DNA of 64,000 nucleotides from Xiphias gladius (lineage: Eukaryota > Chordata > Actinopteri > Istiophoriformes > Xiphiidae), in assembly GCF_016859285.1 (NCBI RefSeq), contig NC_053406.1, positions 14,388,501 through 14,452,500 on the forward strand, given 5' to 3'. The notes under the pieces are model-generated. The model saw only the letters and a list, made by a program, of their open reading frames with translations, did no database searches and had not been told where the DNA came from. The position numbers were made by a program, and so were the translations under genes. Shown piece after piece: positions 1 to 22,700 of the stretch. Position 1 is the first letter of the stretch. Every line of letters starts with the position of its first letter.

Positions 1-1381
1 GGTTACAACTAGATGTTTGAAGTTTTTGCAAGTGAAACATGTCTAACGAAGAAACCTTTTGAATCTTTTTAAGCCAAAGATACATATATTACAGTGGATC
101 CATAGTTAAAATGCCAGTAAGGGATACTGCTGACTTTCCTCACATGCCCCGTTACCTCACCTAGTAGAACGCATCACATGACTGTTTGCTGCCTTAGAGA
201 GGACATCATGTGTCCTCACACAAAACACACATGCACAAACAAAAGACGCCTCTCCAACTAAGCCATGACTGATGGTAAAGGTCATTATCTCACACCACAA
301 TCTATCCCATGACCTGTACTAACTAACCAAAGACTTGACTTACTTTTTAGTGCTCTTCTTTCACTATCTTCCCTTCACTGCCACCATCCACTCTCAATTA
401 ATAAACATGGCGGTTTAGGTGGTAACATGTCTGAAACTAAAGAACAGTCTGTGTGAACACAGGTTGGCCTCCATCTACACTGCGAGTGTGCTCTGAGTTT
501 GAATGAAGCCGTTGAAATGTGGTGTTGGGGGGGGGGGTGCTGGCTCCAGTGGAGAGTTGGCTGAACAGCCTGTTGCAGCATAAAAACATTTCTGTCTTAC
601 AGATTGTAAATCTGCAACACAGCTGCTATAGGTGTGTTAGACAGCAGCTTATACTTCTGTTGCAACATAGTGGATACTGTACGTAATCCTTTCCCCTGAC
701 TCTTGAGTGCAATGTCACCAGACAGGATTTGGTGAGTTGTCTGTCTGTTGTTCTCAGACAGGTTTTGAGTGATGTTGCTGCCATCTTGTGGAGTTTGTTC
801 ATTACATCACAGACTTGGCTCAGCAGAAATGAGTGGTGGGGGTGGTGTCCCTCCACATGGTCATTGAGTAACTGTCGGAAGGGGAAGAATGCATTCAGAC
901 ATGGAAGTCACCTCCTCCTAAGATAGCCTTCAGTCACCGCCATGAAGTTATGAGAGATACACTGATATGCTATCATACTGTTGTGTTGGGCAATATGAAC
1001 ATCAAAAACAAAAATCTTTAGTTTCCTGCTTAAATTTAAATTTGTTGTTGTTTTTTTTTTGGTTTTTCCTGAATAAAGATGTGAAAAGATATCAGAGACT
1101 GTCTCCTTCAAATCATTAGATTAGTGAATCTGCTCTTTTTTTCTTCTTTTTTTTTTTTTTTTTAAAGAGAAATAGATAATGTCTTAACCAGTTAGGTATC
1201 TTTTGTCATCAAAAATATCTCATTAGTTATGAATTTATTATTTAAATTATTTTAGCCACTCTGTTTTTTTGTTAATCATAATAAATCCACTATTCAACAC
1301 ATTATCTATTGAAAAAACTCTGCCGCTTCCATTGTAACGTTCCTCCTCCCCGTCTTCTTTTCTCATTGTCTTTTCCCGTAG
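1..1381 (+). other. tlcd2: last intron of tlcd2-like gene (partial)
   Basis: This is non-coding sequence upstream of the terminal exon. It ends in a pyrimidine-rich tract and a TAG acceptor at 1379-1381. No other TLC-domain exon was recognised here, so the earlier exons should lie before the window. It holds only homopolymer runs (G-run near 525-537, T-runs near 1048 and 1146) and short open frames without family resemblance. Confidence 0.7.
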
Positions 1382-1768
1382 GTGATCACCTGTTTTGGCC
1401 TCTCTGTGCTGTCGTGCCGCTACGTGGGCTTTTCTGTGGTGGCCCTGTTGGTGGAGATCAACTCTGTGTTCCTCCACCTCAGGCAGATCCTGCGTATGGC
1501 CAACATTGCCACAGGTACGCTGTATCGGGTCAACAGCATGATCAACCTGGGCACATACGTGGTGTTCCGCATCAACACGCTGGCCTGGATGACCCGCTGG
1601 CTGGTGCTCAACAGGGACAAGGTGCCCCTCCTAGCCTACACGCTGGGCAGCGTGGGTATGGCCATCATGACAGCCATGAATATTGTCCTCTTTTATCGGC
1701 TGCTAAGGAGCGACTTTTTGAAGAGCAGCACCCGGGACACCAAGAAAGAGAAAGAGAAGGAGATGTAG
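1382..1768 (+). CDS. tlcd2: TLC domain-containing protein, terminal exon (TLCD2-like)
   Basis: This is the 3'-terminal coding exon of a TLC-domain multipass membrane protein. TLCD1 and TLCD2 are known to limit incorporation of long-chain polyunsaturated fatty acids into membrane phospholipids. The exon opens in phase 0 after an AG acceptor and encodes about 128 residues before TAG. Visible features are the family segment YVGFSVVALLVEINSVFLHL, the following LYRVNSMINL block, two further hydrophobic helices (VVFRINTLAWMTRWLVL; LGSVGMAIMTAMNIVLF), the RLLRSDF motif and a Lys/Glu-rich cytoplasmic tail. YVGFS resembles TLCD2 while RLLRSDF is TLCD1-like, so the family is firm but the paralogue is less so. 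The start codon and the front half of the TLC domain are outside the window. The next gene, ccdc92b, is on the same strand. Confidence 0.82.
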   Translation: MITCFGLSVLSCRYVGFSVVALLVEINSVFLHLRQILRMANIATGTLYRVNSMINLGTYVVFRINTLAWMTRWLVLNRDKVPLLAYTLGSVGMAIMTAMNIVLFYRLLRSDFLKSSTRDTKKEKEKEM

Positions 1769-2621
1769 AGAGACGTCGAGGAAGAGACACAGGAAGGATT
1801 AGATTGATAAAAAACACTCATTGCTGTACATTAACACCCTGTGGCTGAGATTTGGTACCGTTTTGCCCGTGTGTAGTATACTCATAGCTGGGAGACGGAG
1901 GGATCCCTCTATCTCTCACACTGTACATGTACGTCCACACAAGGTGTAATCAGTGGGCCTCATTCCAAACACAGATCACACACAGCCATTATGCTGAAAG
2001 CTACATTTGCCCATCAGTTATAGCTTTGACAGTTTTGGCTTCTGTGGTTGTGTAGTCCAATCATTGCCTAAGTGCCGTTAGTGGCTCACTAATGGTAGAT
2101 GGAGGATTCTTCACACAAACAATGCAAGGCCTTGTAAAACGACACCAAATGCCTTATTGTCCCACAGGGTGTTTCGGCTAAATCTGTTATAAAATGTAGC
2201 TCATGGTAAGCACTGTTTGTAAAACCAACCCTCCGATACCCATGTATTCGTCTATATTATATGCCTACTGTATATAATATACATACATATGCTATTGTGG
2301 GTTATTTAAAAATCTCACATAAAGTTTATTTACCACTGAGCAAAGAATTAGTGGAATCCAGACCCTCTTGATGTGTATCAATAACACTGCAGAGGTAAAA
2401 AAAAATTTTTGTTTGTTTTTTCACCTAATGTCCTACACTAAAAACCGCCTGCTACCTCAGAAAGCTTGTAACAGTTCTTTGCCTCTTTCTAAAACAAGCT
2501 TTACTGTCACTGTTTGGCAGGTTGTTTGTTAGTAGAGAAAAAAGACATTTTTGTCTATAAAATATGGAAATCCACCTAATACCAATCCTCACTTAAGGAG
2601 AGAGGAGGGTATTGGAGGATG

Positions 2622-2659
2622 AATAAATACTAAATACTTTGAAGTGGCATTCAAATAAA
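2622..2659 (+). promoter_or_regulatory. candidate poly(A) signals for tlcd2-like gene
   Basis: Two AATAAA hexamers lie 32 bp apart, about 0.85 kb after the stop codon, and are the nearest good signals. A more distal one at 5468-5473 is followed by a TG/T-rich stretch and could be used for a long 3' UTR. Which is used cannot be told from sequence. Confidence 0.4.
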
Positions 2660-3889
2660 ACTAAACTGATTCAAATCTTCGTGATATATAGTAGCTAAAC
2701 AATCACAGCCCTTTTTCGCTTTATCAAATTGTATTAAAACATTTAGGAAAAAGAATTCACAAATCATGAACAAATCAGCGATAAATCATACGATATAACC
2801 CTGAACCTTAAAATAGCTTGTGCCCCTCCGATCCGATTGCCGAACTGTGCTGTCCACCAACCAGGCCGTTTTGTCAGTAGATCTTGCAGGAACAACACAA
2901 TACTTAGTAGATTCTGACTTTGATTGGCTCATGGATCGATCACAATGGCAAAAGGGAGGAAAAAAAGGTGCCACCTGACCTCCCAGCATGTCCATCAGCG
3001 GTCAGGGTCAGAGGTGGTCTGACCGCTCACACTGGCCGCTGCGTTTGCGAGTACGCTTGATAGTGCTGTATTACCAACTAACATGAATATTTTCATGATT
3101 TGTATGTATTTTTATAGTGCCCTGTGATGGTGTACAGTCTGCAGTAGGAGCTTTCAGACAGGCAGGAATAGCTATTCTTCATTTGGCCTATGGAGGACAG
3201 CAAACTCCTCCGCATCACCTCAGTGACCTCAACACAGCCAAGACCACCTGAGATGTCTTTATTTTGTAATGCCTTTTTAGATCTTTGCCATTCTGCCTTT
3301 AATTTGAAGTTGTCAATTAGCAAGGATAGATGCAGAGAAATTCCTGAGGTCAGTGTTGAAACAATCAGGTCAGAGAGCTGTGATTACAGCAAACTGTCAT
3401 ACACACGGCTGCTACACAGCTGCCTCCTCTTCCAACTCGCATCATAACATCACTTTCCGTACATAGCATGGAAATATTTGATGCCATTCATGTTTTGTGT
3501 TATAGCTTTTTTTTGTACACATTCATTGTCTGAGGGGTTAAATTGTGTATATTTGTAATTTATATGTACTTAAAATAAGTTGTGGATTAAAGATGGAATT
3601 AACACAATGTTCGGTGAAATTCCCTGTTGTGAAATACAGTCGATTATAGTGAAGTCTATTGTGTGAGTAATGTTGTTGCAGGGCACGATTTTCTTTTTTT
3701 TTTTGTTTCTCCAGCAATAGTCTCTTTGACCCAGTGTCTATGAGCTTGAAACCATTGATGTTGAAGCCCTTAAACCAACCGTATTACAAAACGCAGCAGC
3801 ATGCTCGCTCACACTCAGATACTTGGTTGCAGTTCAAAGGAAACATCGGACCAAAATTGTAAATGTAGAATCAGCTTGGCATCAGCCAG

Positions 3890-4445
3890 AACAGCAATAA
3901 TTCAAACTCTACTGCCTTCCTCTCAAAATGTGCCGTTTGTTTAGTGACGTCTTGATTTTTACCGTGGATGGGGAGTTAAATTTGTGGACTCTGTATTTGT
4001 CACTTTATCATCTGCAGATACACGCAGTTTGCAGTTTATTAGGTACACCTAGCTCAAACTAATGCAGTCTAATAAAGCAGTCCTGTGATAAATCCTACCT
4101 TCTCAACAGGTATAATGTTCACTTATTATTGTAATTGTTCTAGAGAGGTGCCAATTCAACTTCATAATCATTTTGGAGTCTGTAGTTTGTACTGCATCGT
4201 ACGGACAGTTTGAATCAACACCTCTCTAAAACTATTTCAATAACAACTGAACATTATATCCTTCATGAAGGAGGATTTATTGCTGAACTACTGTGTGTAA
4301 CGGCATGAGTTATACCTGCGTGCACCGAGGCTGATAAAGTGAAAGTCCACAAATGTAACTCTTTGTCCACGTCAAAATCAAGCCATCACTGCACTAAACA
4401 AACGGCATCATTTGAGAGGAATTATTGTTGTCAAGAGTATCTCCC
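3890..4445. repeat. large fold-back (inverted-repeat) element
   Basis: The two halves are imperfect reverse complements. The left arm carries GCCGTTTGTTTAGTG (about 3930), then a TTATTAGGTACACCTAG segment, TATAATGTTCA (about 4111) and TAGAGAGGTG (4141-4150). The right arm carries the reverse complements CACCTCTCTA (4220-4229), TGAACATTATA (about 4248) and CACTAAACAAACGGC (about 4391). The unpaired centre is roughly 4151-4219. There is no coding capacity. It looks like a non-autonomous DNA element of a type common in teleosts, but I do not assign a family name. Confidence 0.8.
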
Positions 4446-5467
4446 TTTCTTCATTTTTATTGTTGATGTAGATTTCCCCCTTTTTTTTTTTTTTTTTTCT
4501 TCGATTCGTCAAATTTTAAGGCAGCTTTGTGGTTATAGTGAAGACAACTGGTGAAAATTGAAGTTCTTTCTAACAAACAAGCTTATATTTGTGAATTTGT
4601 TGTGTAAGGCTGTAATGTTATTGGAATTACACATGTATGTTACCAGATTTGTTCATTACGTTGCTGTGCGCTTTTAGGAATTGTGAGAAAACATAGCAGC
4701 CGAGTCAAGATCCTTCCTCATATAAATGTCGAAATGACACAGAAGGACCTTTGGCCAAAAACAAGCTACTGTTCTGCTCTCTTCACTCCAATTCCTGCTC
4801 TTTGTTGCTACTAATATGGCTAAAATTTCAAAACAGGATTCTCCCAAAGCCACAGGAAGATGCTATCGTTTCGTATGTTTGTGGGTAGTGGACACAAGGT
4901 AAATTGTGTCAGGATGTAATTGCTGAGAAAATGGCAGCAGTTACGAATTTGTGTTGCCACACAGCCTCATATTCCTCATCATAGGTGATAAATGTGGTGG
5001 TGGTTTAATGCATTGGTCTTAATTTTTTTTTTTTTTTTTAAATAGCTCCGTTACTAAGGAATGAGAAGAGCACCATTTCCTTATCACAACCAAGAAGTAA
5101 GACAAGTCTTATTTCCTTGTTTGTTCATCTATAGGGCCCCCCCCCCCAGGTGTATTGAACATTGTTGACAGTTGAAAAAATGAAATCCATAACAACAGTG
5201 AAGACTGTTGACACCGTGCAGCTTGCCAAGGACTGTTAAACTCTTCATTAAGGGGAAAACCCTGGAATACTGAAGCAACCGAGACCAGCTGAGGTTCTGA
5301 AAGCGAAATCTTCTGCTCTCTTGGAGCATCAAGCTGTCATGTTTCACAGAATTTTGTCTTTAAGTGTAAATATAACAGTTTTATTTTTTATGTTTTGGCA
5401 GATGTTGTTTTGTAATTAAAACTCCAATTTATATGTTTATATAATAACAATATTTGTTTAACGTGAA

Positions 5468-5473
5468 AATAAA
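5468..5473 (+). promoter_or_regulatory. candidate distal poly(A) signal
   Basis: AATAAA is followed within 20-35 bases by a TG/T-rich element (around 5488-5503), the usual arrangement of a vertebrate cleavage site. If used, the tlcd2-like 3' UTR would be about 3.7 kb and would include the fold-back repeat. Confidence 0.35.
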
Positions 5474-6079
5474 GATCAATGAAATTGATGTGTTTTTCTT
5501 TCACTGACACCGAGTTTTACGCCGTTACCTGTGTCTGACAGTGGTTGTAACTAGAGGTTTTTGGGATGAGTAGAGCGGTGCTAATATAGGCAGTGTAGAA
5601 TATGTAGTGCCTTTCGGTCAAGGTCTACAATAACACTTACGAATACTACACAGCAGTGATAGAAGAAAAATGTACTTCGAGAATGAAATGTAAAATAATT
5701 CACTATAAAGGTTGAGTGGCCCCCGTCGAAATTGTATTATGTATCACAATATTGCATTAATATTACTGATGCGTTAAAAAAATGACAGTATTTGTATGTT
5801 GTGGCTGGTTCAGATGTAACTATTTTACATGCCGTTGGCTAGTTCAGTGTGCAAAATGGCCTTGTATTTTAGAGGCTCATCGTAGATTTTGTATATTAAA
5901 GTTAAAAAAAAAAACAAGTACAATATGTGTCTCTGAAATGTGAGTTAGAAGAATAAAGTGGCATAAAAGTGAAGCACCCAAGTAAAGCACAAGTGAATCG
6001 AAACTGCACCTTAGTACAACACTTGAGCCACTGCTACATATTTAAACGTGTTTCCTATTTTCAGCAAAGAGGCGACCCT

Positions 6080-6970
6080 CTTTTCTGGAGAGCCCGAGAT
6101 CAAACCGAGAAGCCCCCATGAGGCCCGCGGCCCGCAGGTCGAGAACCCCTGCAGCAGCCTCGGCCTGTCTCTGTCCGTGGTGCTGAATTCACACCCGTCC
6201 AATCACGGCGTGCGGGGTCCCGATGTAAACAACTCGATTGGTTTGCAGCAAGCAGAATTTTTAAAATGTTCGCTTCCTAGTTTGGTTTTTGTTCTTTTGT
6301 TGTTGTTGTTGTTTTTAAATGTATTCATCTATTTTATTCATTTTTCCAGTGGGCCATGAAAGTGTTGTGTTTCCCTTTGTGCTCCCACGAGTCCCGTATC
6401 GATCCTCCTCAGAGTCTGCGCGACAGCCGGATGAGGGGCCGGTCCCTCCAATCAGCTGTCACGCCGGCTCCCGTCGTGCGATGTTCTCGCGTGTTCTGGG
6501 CACGATGGCTTGTTTTCATCATTTCCCAGCGCAGCCGTCCGCGGCGGCTCGGTGTCTCGGTCGACGGGCGAGGGAGGAGGAGAAGGTGTGCACGCTGACA
6601 AAATGGACTGCGCACTTCCGCCACGGGCTTTTCGTATCGACCGATTTGAAATCCTCCTCGTCCGAGTGATGCCCGACGCAGGTGTTTCAGCCGCGCGGTA
6701 GCGGCTCTTTTGCCAGAGGAGAGCGGGTGCCACGCATCGCGGTGGTTTCGCCTTTTCACGCAGATGTCCAGCCTCTTCCTCCTGTAATCCAACGGCGTCA
6801 CATACAGCCGAGAAGCGCTTCAGCGCTCCAGATACAGTGTCTTTGGGTGAATGCCGCAGCCTACGGGATTGGGACCAGCACCGGAGGCCAGCATGCCCGG
6901 ATCAGGGGACGCTTTTATAACGCGTGCAAATCACATTTCTTAAATTTTGGCACTTCACGTCAACTTAAAG
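6080..6970 (+). promoter_or_regulatory. ccdc92b: CpG-rich promoter of ccdc92b
   Basis: Base composition switches sharply to CpG-rich between about 6090 and 6920. CCAAT/ATTGG motifs are visible near 6199, 6236 and 6448. A TATA-like TTTATAA lies at about 6913, some 55 bases before a strong splice donor (AAG|GTAAGC, GT at 6971). This fits transcription starting around 6940 with a short non-coding first exon, although CpG-island promoters often start at several points. Confidence 0.6.
6935..6970 (+). other. ccdc92b: putative non-coding first exon of ccdc92b (5' UTR)
   Basis: The 3' edge is set by the consensus donor GTAAGC at 6971. The 5' edge is only estimated from the TATA-like motif upstream. 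It would splice to the exon starting at 7313, whose acceptor is CTCCAG at 7307-7312. No in-frame start codon is needed here because the ATG lies eight bases into the next exon. Confidence 0.45.
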
Positions 6971-7320
6971 GTAAGCAGAGACACTTTTGTCAACTTATTA
7001 TCTAATGCAAAGGCTCAGTTGTCGATCCCGGCTGCACCCTGGTAGGAGCTGCATGGTTTCTCCCGTTTCTGTTGATGTCTCTGGTCATCAGTACCTTATT
7101 TATAGCTCCCGCATGACCTCAATACCTAACTTGCACTGTAGCTGACATAAGCAGTGTTGGCAGCATGAGGAAGTGACACTTCCTAGCTGGAGTTCAAGCT
7201 TTACGGCGTCCTACGAAGTTAAACAAGGTGGTCTCTTGGAATGAATGCTGGTGGAGTAAGCCAAACAGTCAGTCACCGCCATTCCTGCGATTCCCTCCCT
7301 CTGTCTCTCCAGACTCGGCC

Positions 7321-17370
<10,050 letters not shown>

Positions 17371-18663
17371 CAACTATTGTGACCTCTGCTTTCAACTACA
17401 GTGTGGTCACTGGTCGATTATCTTCTGTCAGACTGTTGATGCTGTTAACTGTTGATCTGCACCTTGACTGAATTGATATTGAGACTTGTTTTAGCTATTG
17501 AATTATATTACACATACCGCAGAAACTTTTTTTAAATTGACTTTGATATAACCTTGCAAAGCGAAACTCAGTGAGTGTCACTTTAAATCAGTCTTAAATT
17601 AGAATGATCTTGTTTACACTGGTGACACATGCTCTATATACTGTGGGGCCATATTTCAAATCAACCCCTTTTAGATTTATGTTGAAAGTATGGTAGCAGC
17701 CATTTTAGGTGTACTACAAGCCAAGCTGTGTGGCCCAGCCAACTGTGACCTAAGGCCAACCATAAATCACTCCATGTGGCCAAATGTTTGTGTGGCCAGC
17801 AGAAAATATCTGAAGTGGTGGACACTTCCTGTGCGACTCCTCCATTTTAAAAAAAAAATACTGATTGGAAGGAAGTATGTTTCTCTAATTTTGAACAGAC
17901 AACGGATTAGAAACAGTAATTTACAATTATTTTACTTTTGATTTTTTTTTTTAATCCATGACCACTAAACACCACTCTGTTACCTTATATTATGGAGGTA
18001 TTACGTTTTATACCCTAAATACAGAATTTACGTTCTGATTGGCCCTAAGCCCCAACTAAAGAAGACAAAAGCGACGGGAAGTCGTTTCCAAGGGGAAAAC
18101 AGGCCGGTCGGCTGCTGAAACACAGTTTTAAATCCCTGTGCAAGGTGCTAACTACAGGCACCTGGAGCAACAATAGCAACATTTGGACTTCAGCAGGAGA
18201 CACGCAGGCGTTAGCAATGACAGCAGCCATGGCTCCATCCCTTTTAGGAGTCTCAGTGAGACTTGTTAGTGAGCGAAGTTACACAACACCAGGACTCTGC
18301 TCACCTAAATGGAATGATGTGATTACCGATGTCATTAGTAACAACCGTGCTTTTCAAGTCAAGTCAAAATGTCTGATGTGCAAAAGATCTATGATCTAAC
18401 CATAGTTTCAACTGACAAGAAACAAACATTAACACGGGATCATGATTTGGCCACGGCCGACCTTTATTTCTTTGGCAGGTGTCGGTAATATAATGTACTT
18501 AAGGTAATGTCACTCTGCTCCACATAACTGACATTGACCTCTTTTTACCAAGTTTCTTCTTCTTATTGTTATTATTTATTTCAGACCCAAGGCAGATTGT
18601 AAAATTAAAACATTTTTAAACATCAAAAACAGAAAATGCACACCATCACACATATCACACAGA

Positions 18664-18666
<3 letters not shown>

Positions 18667-18742
<76 letters not shown>
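18667..18742. repeat. (CA)n microsatellite, 38 uninterrupted units
   Basis: A pure CA run of 76 bp, the longest uninterrupted dinucleotide repeat in the window and so likely polymorphic. Confidence 0.98.
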
Positions 18743-18744
<2 letters not shown>

Positions 18745-19147
18745 TCATCATTCTTTTTCTCACTCTTATAAAATGTTTTTGTAATTACTGTAATTACAAT
18801 AACCTGCAACTGATAAGTAATTAATATATCAGATGTTAACTATGTCTTCAAGATGAAAACTAAATTTGCAACGTTGGCTTTTTTTTTTTTTTTTTTAATC
18901 AGTGCCTGACTTAGGTGGACGAAAGGTCAGTCAGCAGTAGTATTGGCCACGTGCAGACTTTGCCTCCTGGGCTAAACAACACAACATTCAGCCTGTATGT
19001 TTCACTAAAATTTGCACACTGAGGCTTAGGGGCGCAGCTATTCTTCCGTCGTGATTGCTTGTTACAAACAGGCCACATTCAGGTGATAATCAGTTCTGAC
19101 CATGTCATTGGACCATGTGCTTTACTCAGGTGTGGTTTGTGTACTAA

Positions 19148-19170
19148 ACACACACACACACACACACACA
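19148..19170. repeat. (CA)n microsatellite
   Basis: A short CA run of about 11 units. Confidence 0.9.
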
Positions 19171-19666
19171 GACGACTACTACTTCAACTCATTTGTGTTT
19201 GAGGTTGCTGTATTGGGGTTTTTCTTCTCACCTCAAGGAAACTGGACAAAGGAGAACATTACTATGGGTTTTGGTGTGTGTTTTCGACTGAAGCATGGTC
19301 TTATTGATGGTCGACTTGCAATGTGTTCCTTTTCTGTTTTAAATAAGCTCCCGAGGTAGCTGTGTCAAAATGCACACCAAGACAGTGACTGTGTACGGTA
19401 AATGACAGGAAGGCAGGCTCAGTAGAGGGATATTTGTGTGTCCTCTCTCCTGTGTTATCAAAACACATGCACATGGTGGCCTCTAGTGTAACAATGAGCA
19501 AATAGCATCTTGGGGGGAAAAAAAACTAAACTAAACTAAACAAAAATAGCAGGAGAAGGAAGATCATATTAACAATTTCAAAAGCTATATTTAATGCTAT
19601 ATTTTAATGTTTGACACACTTTTTATGTTATTGCTTACATGTTGTCAGATCAATACATCAATATAT

Positions 19667-19708
19667 ATATATAATACCCCACTGTAATTACAGTGGGGTA
19701 TTATATAT
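19667..19708. repeat. 42-bp perfect palindrome
   Basis: Every base from 19667 to 19687 pairs with 19688 to 19708; the centre is ACTGTAA|TTACAGT. It continues outward into an AT dinucleotide run on the left. On DNA it can extrude as a cruciform. On RNA it would be a near loopless hairpin. Confidence 0.95.
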
Positions 19709-19742
19709 CCATTACTCTTATAAAAGAAGAGTAATGGATATA
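19704..19742. repeat. 16-bp perfect inverted repeat with 7-base loop
   Basis: The stem is TATATCCATTACTCTT at 19704-19719, with its exact reverse complement at 19727-19742 and the loop at 19720-19726. Its left arm overlaps the right arm of the 42-bp palindrome by five bases, so the two structures compete. Confidence 0.95.
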
Positions 19743-22700
19743 AGAAATGCAGGACCTGGAGCAAAGTGTGGAAACTTTAGACATTTCTTTAGTCAAGTAC
19801 TATGTCCTTTTGTTTCAACAACACTTTTCTAAGATGCTGTTCGGTTTACTGTATGTGATTTTTGATTCAGAAATATTTTGTCAGAGTCGGTCGATACTTG
19901 AGCCATGTCTTAACTGAACATCAGTAACTGTAGTCAGTATCTTTGTCATGAGCCTCCCTGCAAGACTGAAATTAATTGTGAGTAGTTGCTGTGAGGCTTT
20001 TCTCGCCTTCTACAGCCACTGGTTAGAAGTTTAGGATTACGTTTTAGAAGTAAATGTTCAATAAAGCAATATATCAATATATTTATATATTATTAGTGGG
20101 TCACGTCAACTGGTTTAAGTACACTTAAGGTGTTAAAATAGATTTTATGATTGTTTAAATTTGTATTTTGTAATTGTTGAGCTCAGTACGTTTTGCTTAA
20201 TATTTTTCTGAATTGCCTAATGCATTGTTTGATTTTTTTTTGTTCTGATTGTCACTGAATCTTTACACGATTAATTGTTATGTTACTGTTATTAGGAGGC
20301 ATATCCAAGTAGAGGAATCAAGGACGTGCCGTATGTGAAGCAGCATTAAGCAGATGGGCATATTATTATGCCACATGAGACTGTCTGGATGAAAAACGTG
20401 TCTTCTTTTAAGCAAAAATGCAAATGTGACGAGGGTTTTCATTCACCTCTCAGCTTGTAAGCCATGAGCATAACTGTGTGCACTATTCTTCCTCAAGTTT
20501 TATGAGACAGAAGGGGATAAAAGCACTAAGCTGTCTTGTTTAAAACAGTTTTTTTCCCCCAACAGGAATCCTGAACTTAGACTGTTAGACTTCATGACTT
20601 CATCACTCCACTATTCATCCAAATGAAACGGCAGGTAGATTAAACTCTCCATCCACCTTTCATATTCAGTTTAACATCCTGCATACCACACCGTACCTTC
20701 ATTTCACATTTTACATGATCTATACTTCGCTATTATGTAACATCGTAGATAAATAATCAAAATACTGGCTGCTGTATGCCTCTTTGCTACAGTTTATATC
20801 AACTCAGAGACTGATGACTTGTTTGTCTGCTTTAAGGCAAAACGCTAATGAGCCAAAGAGGCCCACCACTAAAATTAACATGAAGACAAATGGTGTGATG
20901 CCTTAATGAAGATGTCTTTTCATGAATATTTCAGCTAAAGGGAACAAAACCTACACTGCCTGATTTGCTTTTTCCACTTTTCAGAGCACATCTAAAGTCA
21001 CTCAAACATAGCAAGAAAGTAGATAATTCACTCATACCCACAGAGAATGTCTTCCATCTTTCTAAACGGCTATATAATAACCCTAATCCTCATAATAATA
21101 ATGCTAACGAATTGCAGCAGCAGCAACGTCTGTTATTTTTTTCTTGGGCAGGTCTTGTCCTAGTTGAGGTGAAATACGTTTATTTTGCATCTTACAGAAA
21201 CATTTCAGTGGACTGTAGGTGGCACTGTAAAACATCTTGTTTGACATGTTATGTGGTCTCTAGCAATAATGCTGTGTGGTACCCAACATGAGAAGCAGAG
21301 CGGTGTTGCTCTTGGTCTTTGTGTGGTTTTGGTCCTTGGGTGAGCATAAACTATTGACTGATTACCGCATATACTGTGTTAGCCTCCTATAGTGATCTAC
21401 TATACACATAATTGGAATAAAATGAAAGATTGTCTAGTCTGCCGCCTCCTTGTTATTGAAACAGAGAATACTTTTTCACAGAAATATAGAATTGGATCAT
21501 TTATCTCATTCATGCCACAATTAGCTTTGATAGATGAGAAATCTGAGGTCCATGTGGTTGGATTCTATAATGTCACTTTGACCTTCAACAAACACATATA
21601 ATATAACAAAAATAATGATATATGGGATACAATACATGGTTTGGGATAGTATATGTTTTGAAAACATGGTACTTAAATTATTTAACTGAGATCTTTTTAT
21701 ACATTATTCTCTATTAATTATCTAGAGTAATTCGGTGTGAATAATAAAATACTAGCCAGTTAGATATGAACAATTTACAACTCTCTAATTATAAAAGTAA
21801 TGTGCTTTGGATCCCTCTAAGGAAGTATTCAGGCCAACGTTTTTTTTTTTTGTAAGAGAAGGAGCTTCTTTTCCTGAATGACTCCTAACACCGTTAATTG
21901 GTCCTGTAAAATTTCTTCTTAATTATATGAAGAGTTTCAAGCCGAAATTGGCCCTTTGGTATGTAGAGAGGAATTGATTCCTCTGTAATTGACCAAGAGA
22001 CAAACTGGACTTGAAACCCCCCTTTTTTTTTATACAATAATGGAAAAGAATTTAAAGGGACAGTGTTCATGTGGGAGACAAAAATCAGTTTTTTGCTTTT
22101 CTGCGTCATAACCTGGACAATATGAATTTGTGCATTTTCAGTCTGAGGTGAAGGTGCTTACATATTTTCAGTTTGTGGAAAACAAGTACTGAACTTATCA
22201 TTGAATGAGGATGATTATGAATAGTAAATGTAATTTGTATTTTGTGTTTATTAGGGCCAAAGTGCATGAATATATTGACATTTATATCACATTTTTCGGT
22301 ATTTCCCAACTGTAACAAAAAATTCGAATAATATAATTAATTGATTATCAAACACAACCTGGATAAGCAAGCAGGAATGAGATGGTTGATAAAATTACTT
22401 GTTTTTTAATTTAAGGTCCTCATATTAATTTTACATGCGGTTAGAGGTCTGGAAAGGAAGAACTGGATTTTCCCAACAGTTTTTGCTTAAATCACATGAA
22501 AAATATTTTATAATTAATGTTACTGTCTACTGTTAGTGTCAGGCTAGAAAAATATTTAACACCTTTGTAATCTACATGTAAGATGTTTTAATAACTTTGA
22601 AGGCCTTTTTTTTTTTTTGAGGAAAAGAAAATCAGTGTTTAAGCCTTCTCAGTACCTGCAGATACCCTGAAAAATCTAGTTTTAAGACATTCATTGCTTC

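Larger units (their letters stand above)
1769..6080 (+). other. 3' UTR of tlcd2-like gene and intergenic DNA
   Basis: There is no convincing coding sequence. The 3' UTR starts here; its end is not fixed because AATAAA signals occur at 2622, 2654, 5468 and 5952. The stretch contains a large inverted-repeat element (about 3890-4445), T-runs near 4483 and 5022, and a C-run near 5140. All open frames are short and of no recognised family. Confidence 0.6.

Noticed and set aside
1309..1848. 179-residue + frame over the tlcd2 exon
   Set aside because: It is an alternative frame over the real exon, begins in intron sequence and has no membrane segments; the 1382-1768 frame carries the TLC motifs.
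1769..6080. Expected microRNA mir-22, which neighbours TLCD2 in human
   Set aside because: I looked for the mature mir-22 sequence by eye and did not find it on either strand.
6319..6801. Overlapping open frames on both strands in the CpG-rich region
   Set aside because: High GC removes stop codons by chance. Frames overlap on both strands and match no family; the region behaves as a promoter.
20965..21291. 108-residue + frame between ccdc92b and cluh
   Set aside because: No family resemblance, an Asn-rich and low-complexity stretch in AT-rich DNA, and no promoter features nearby.
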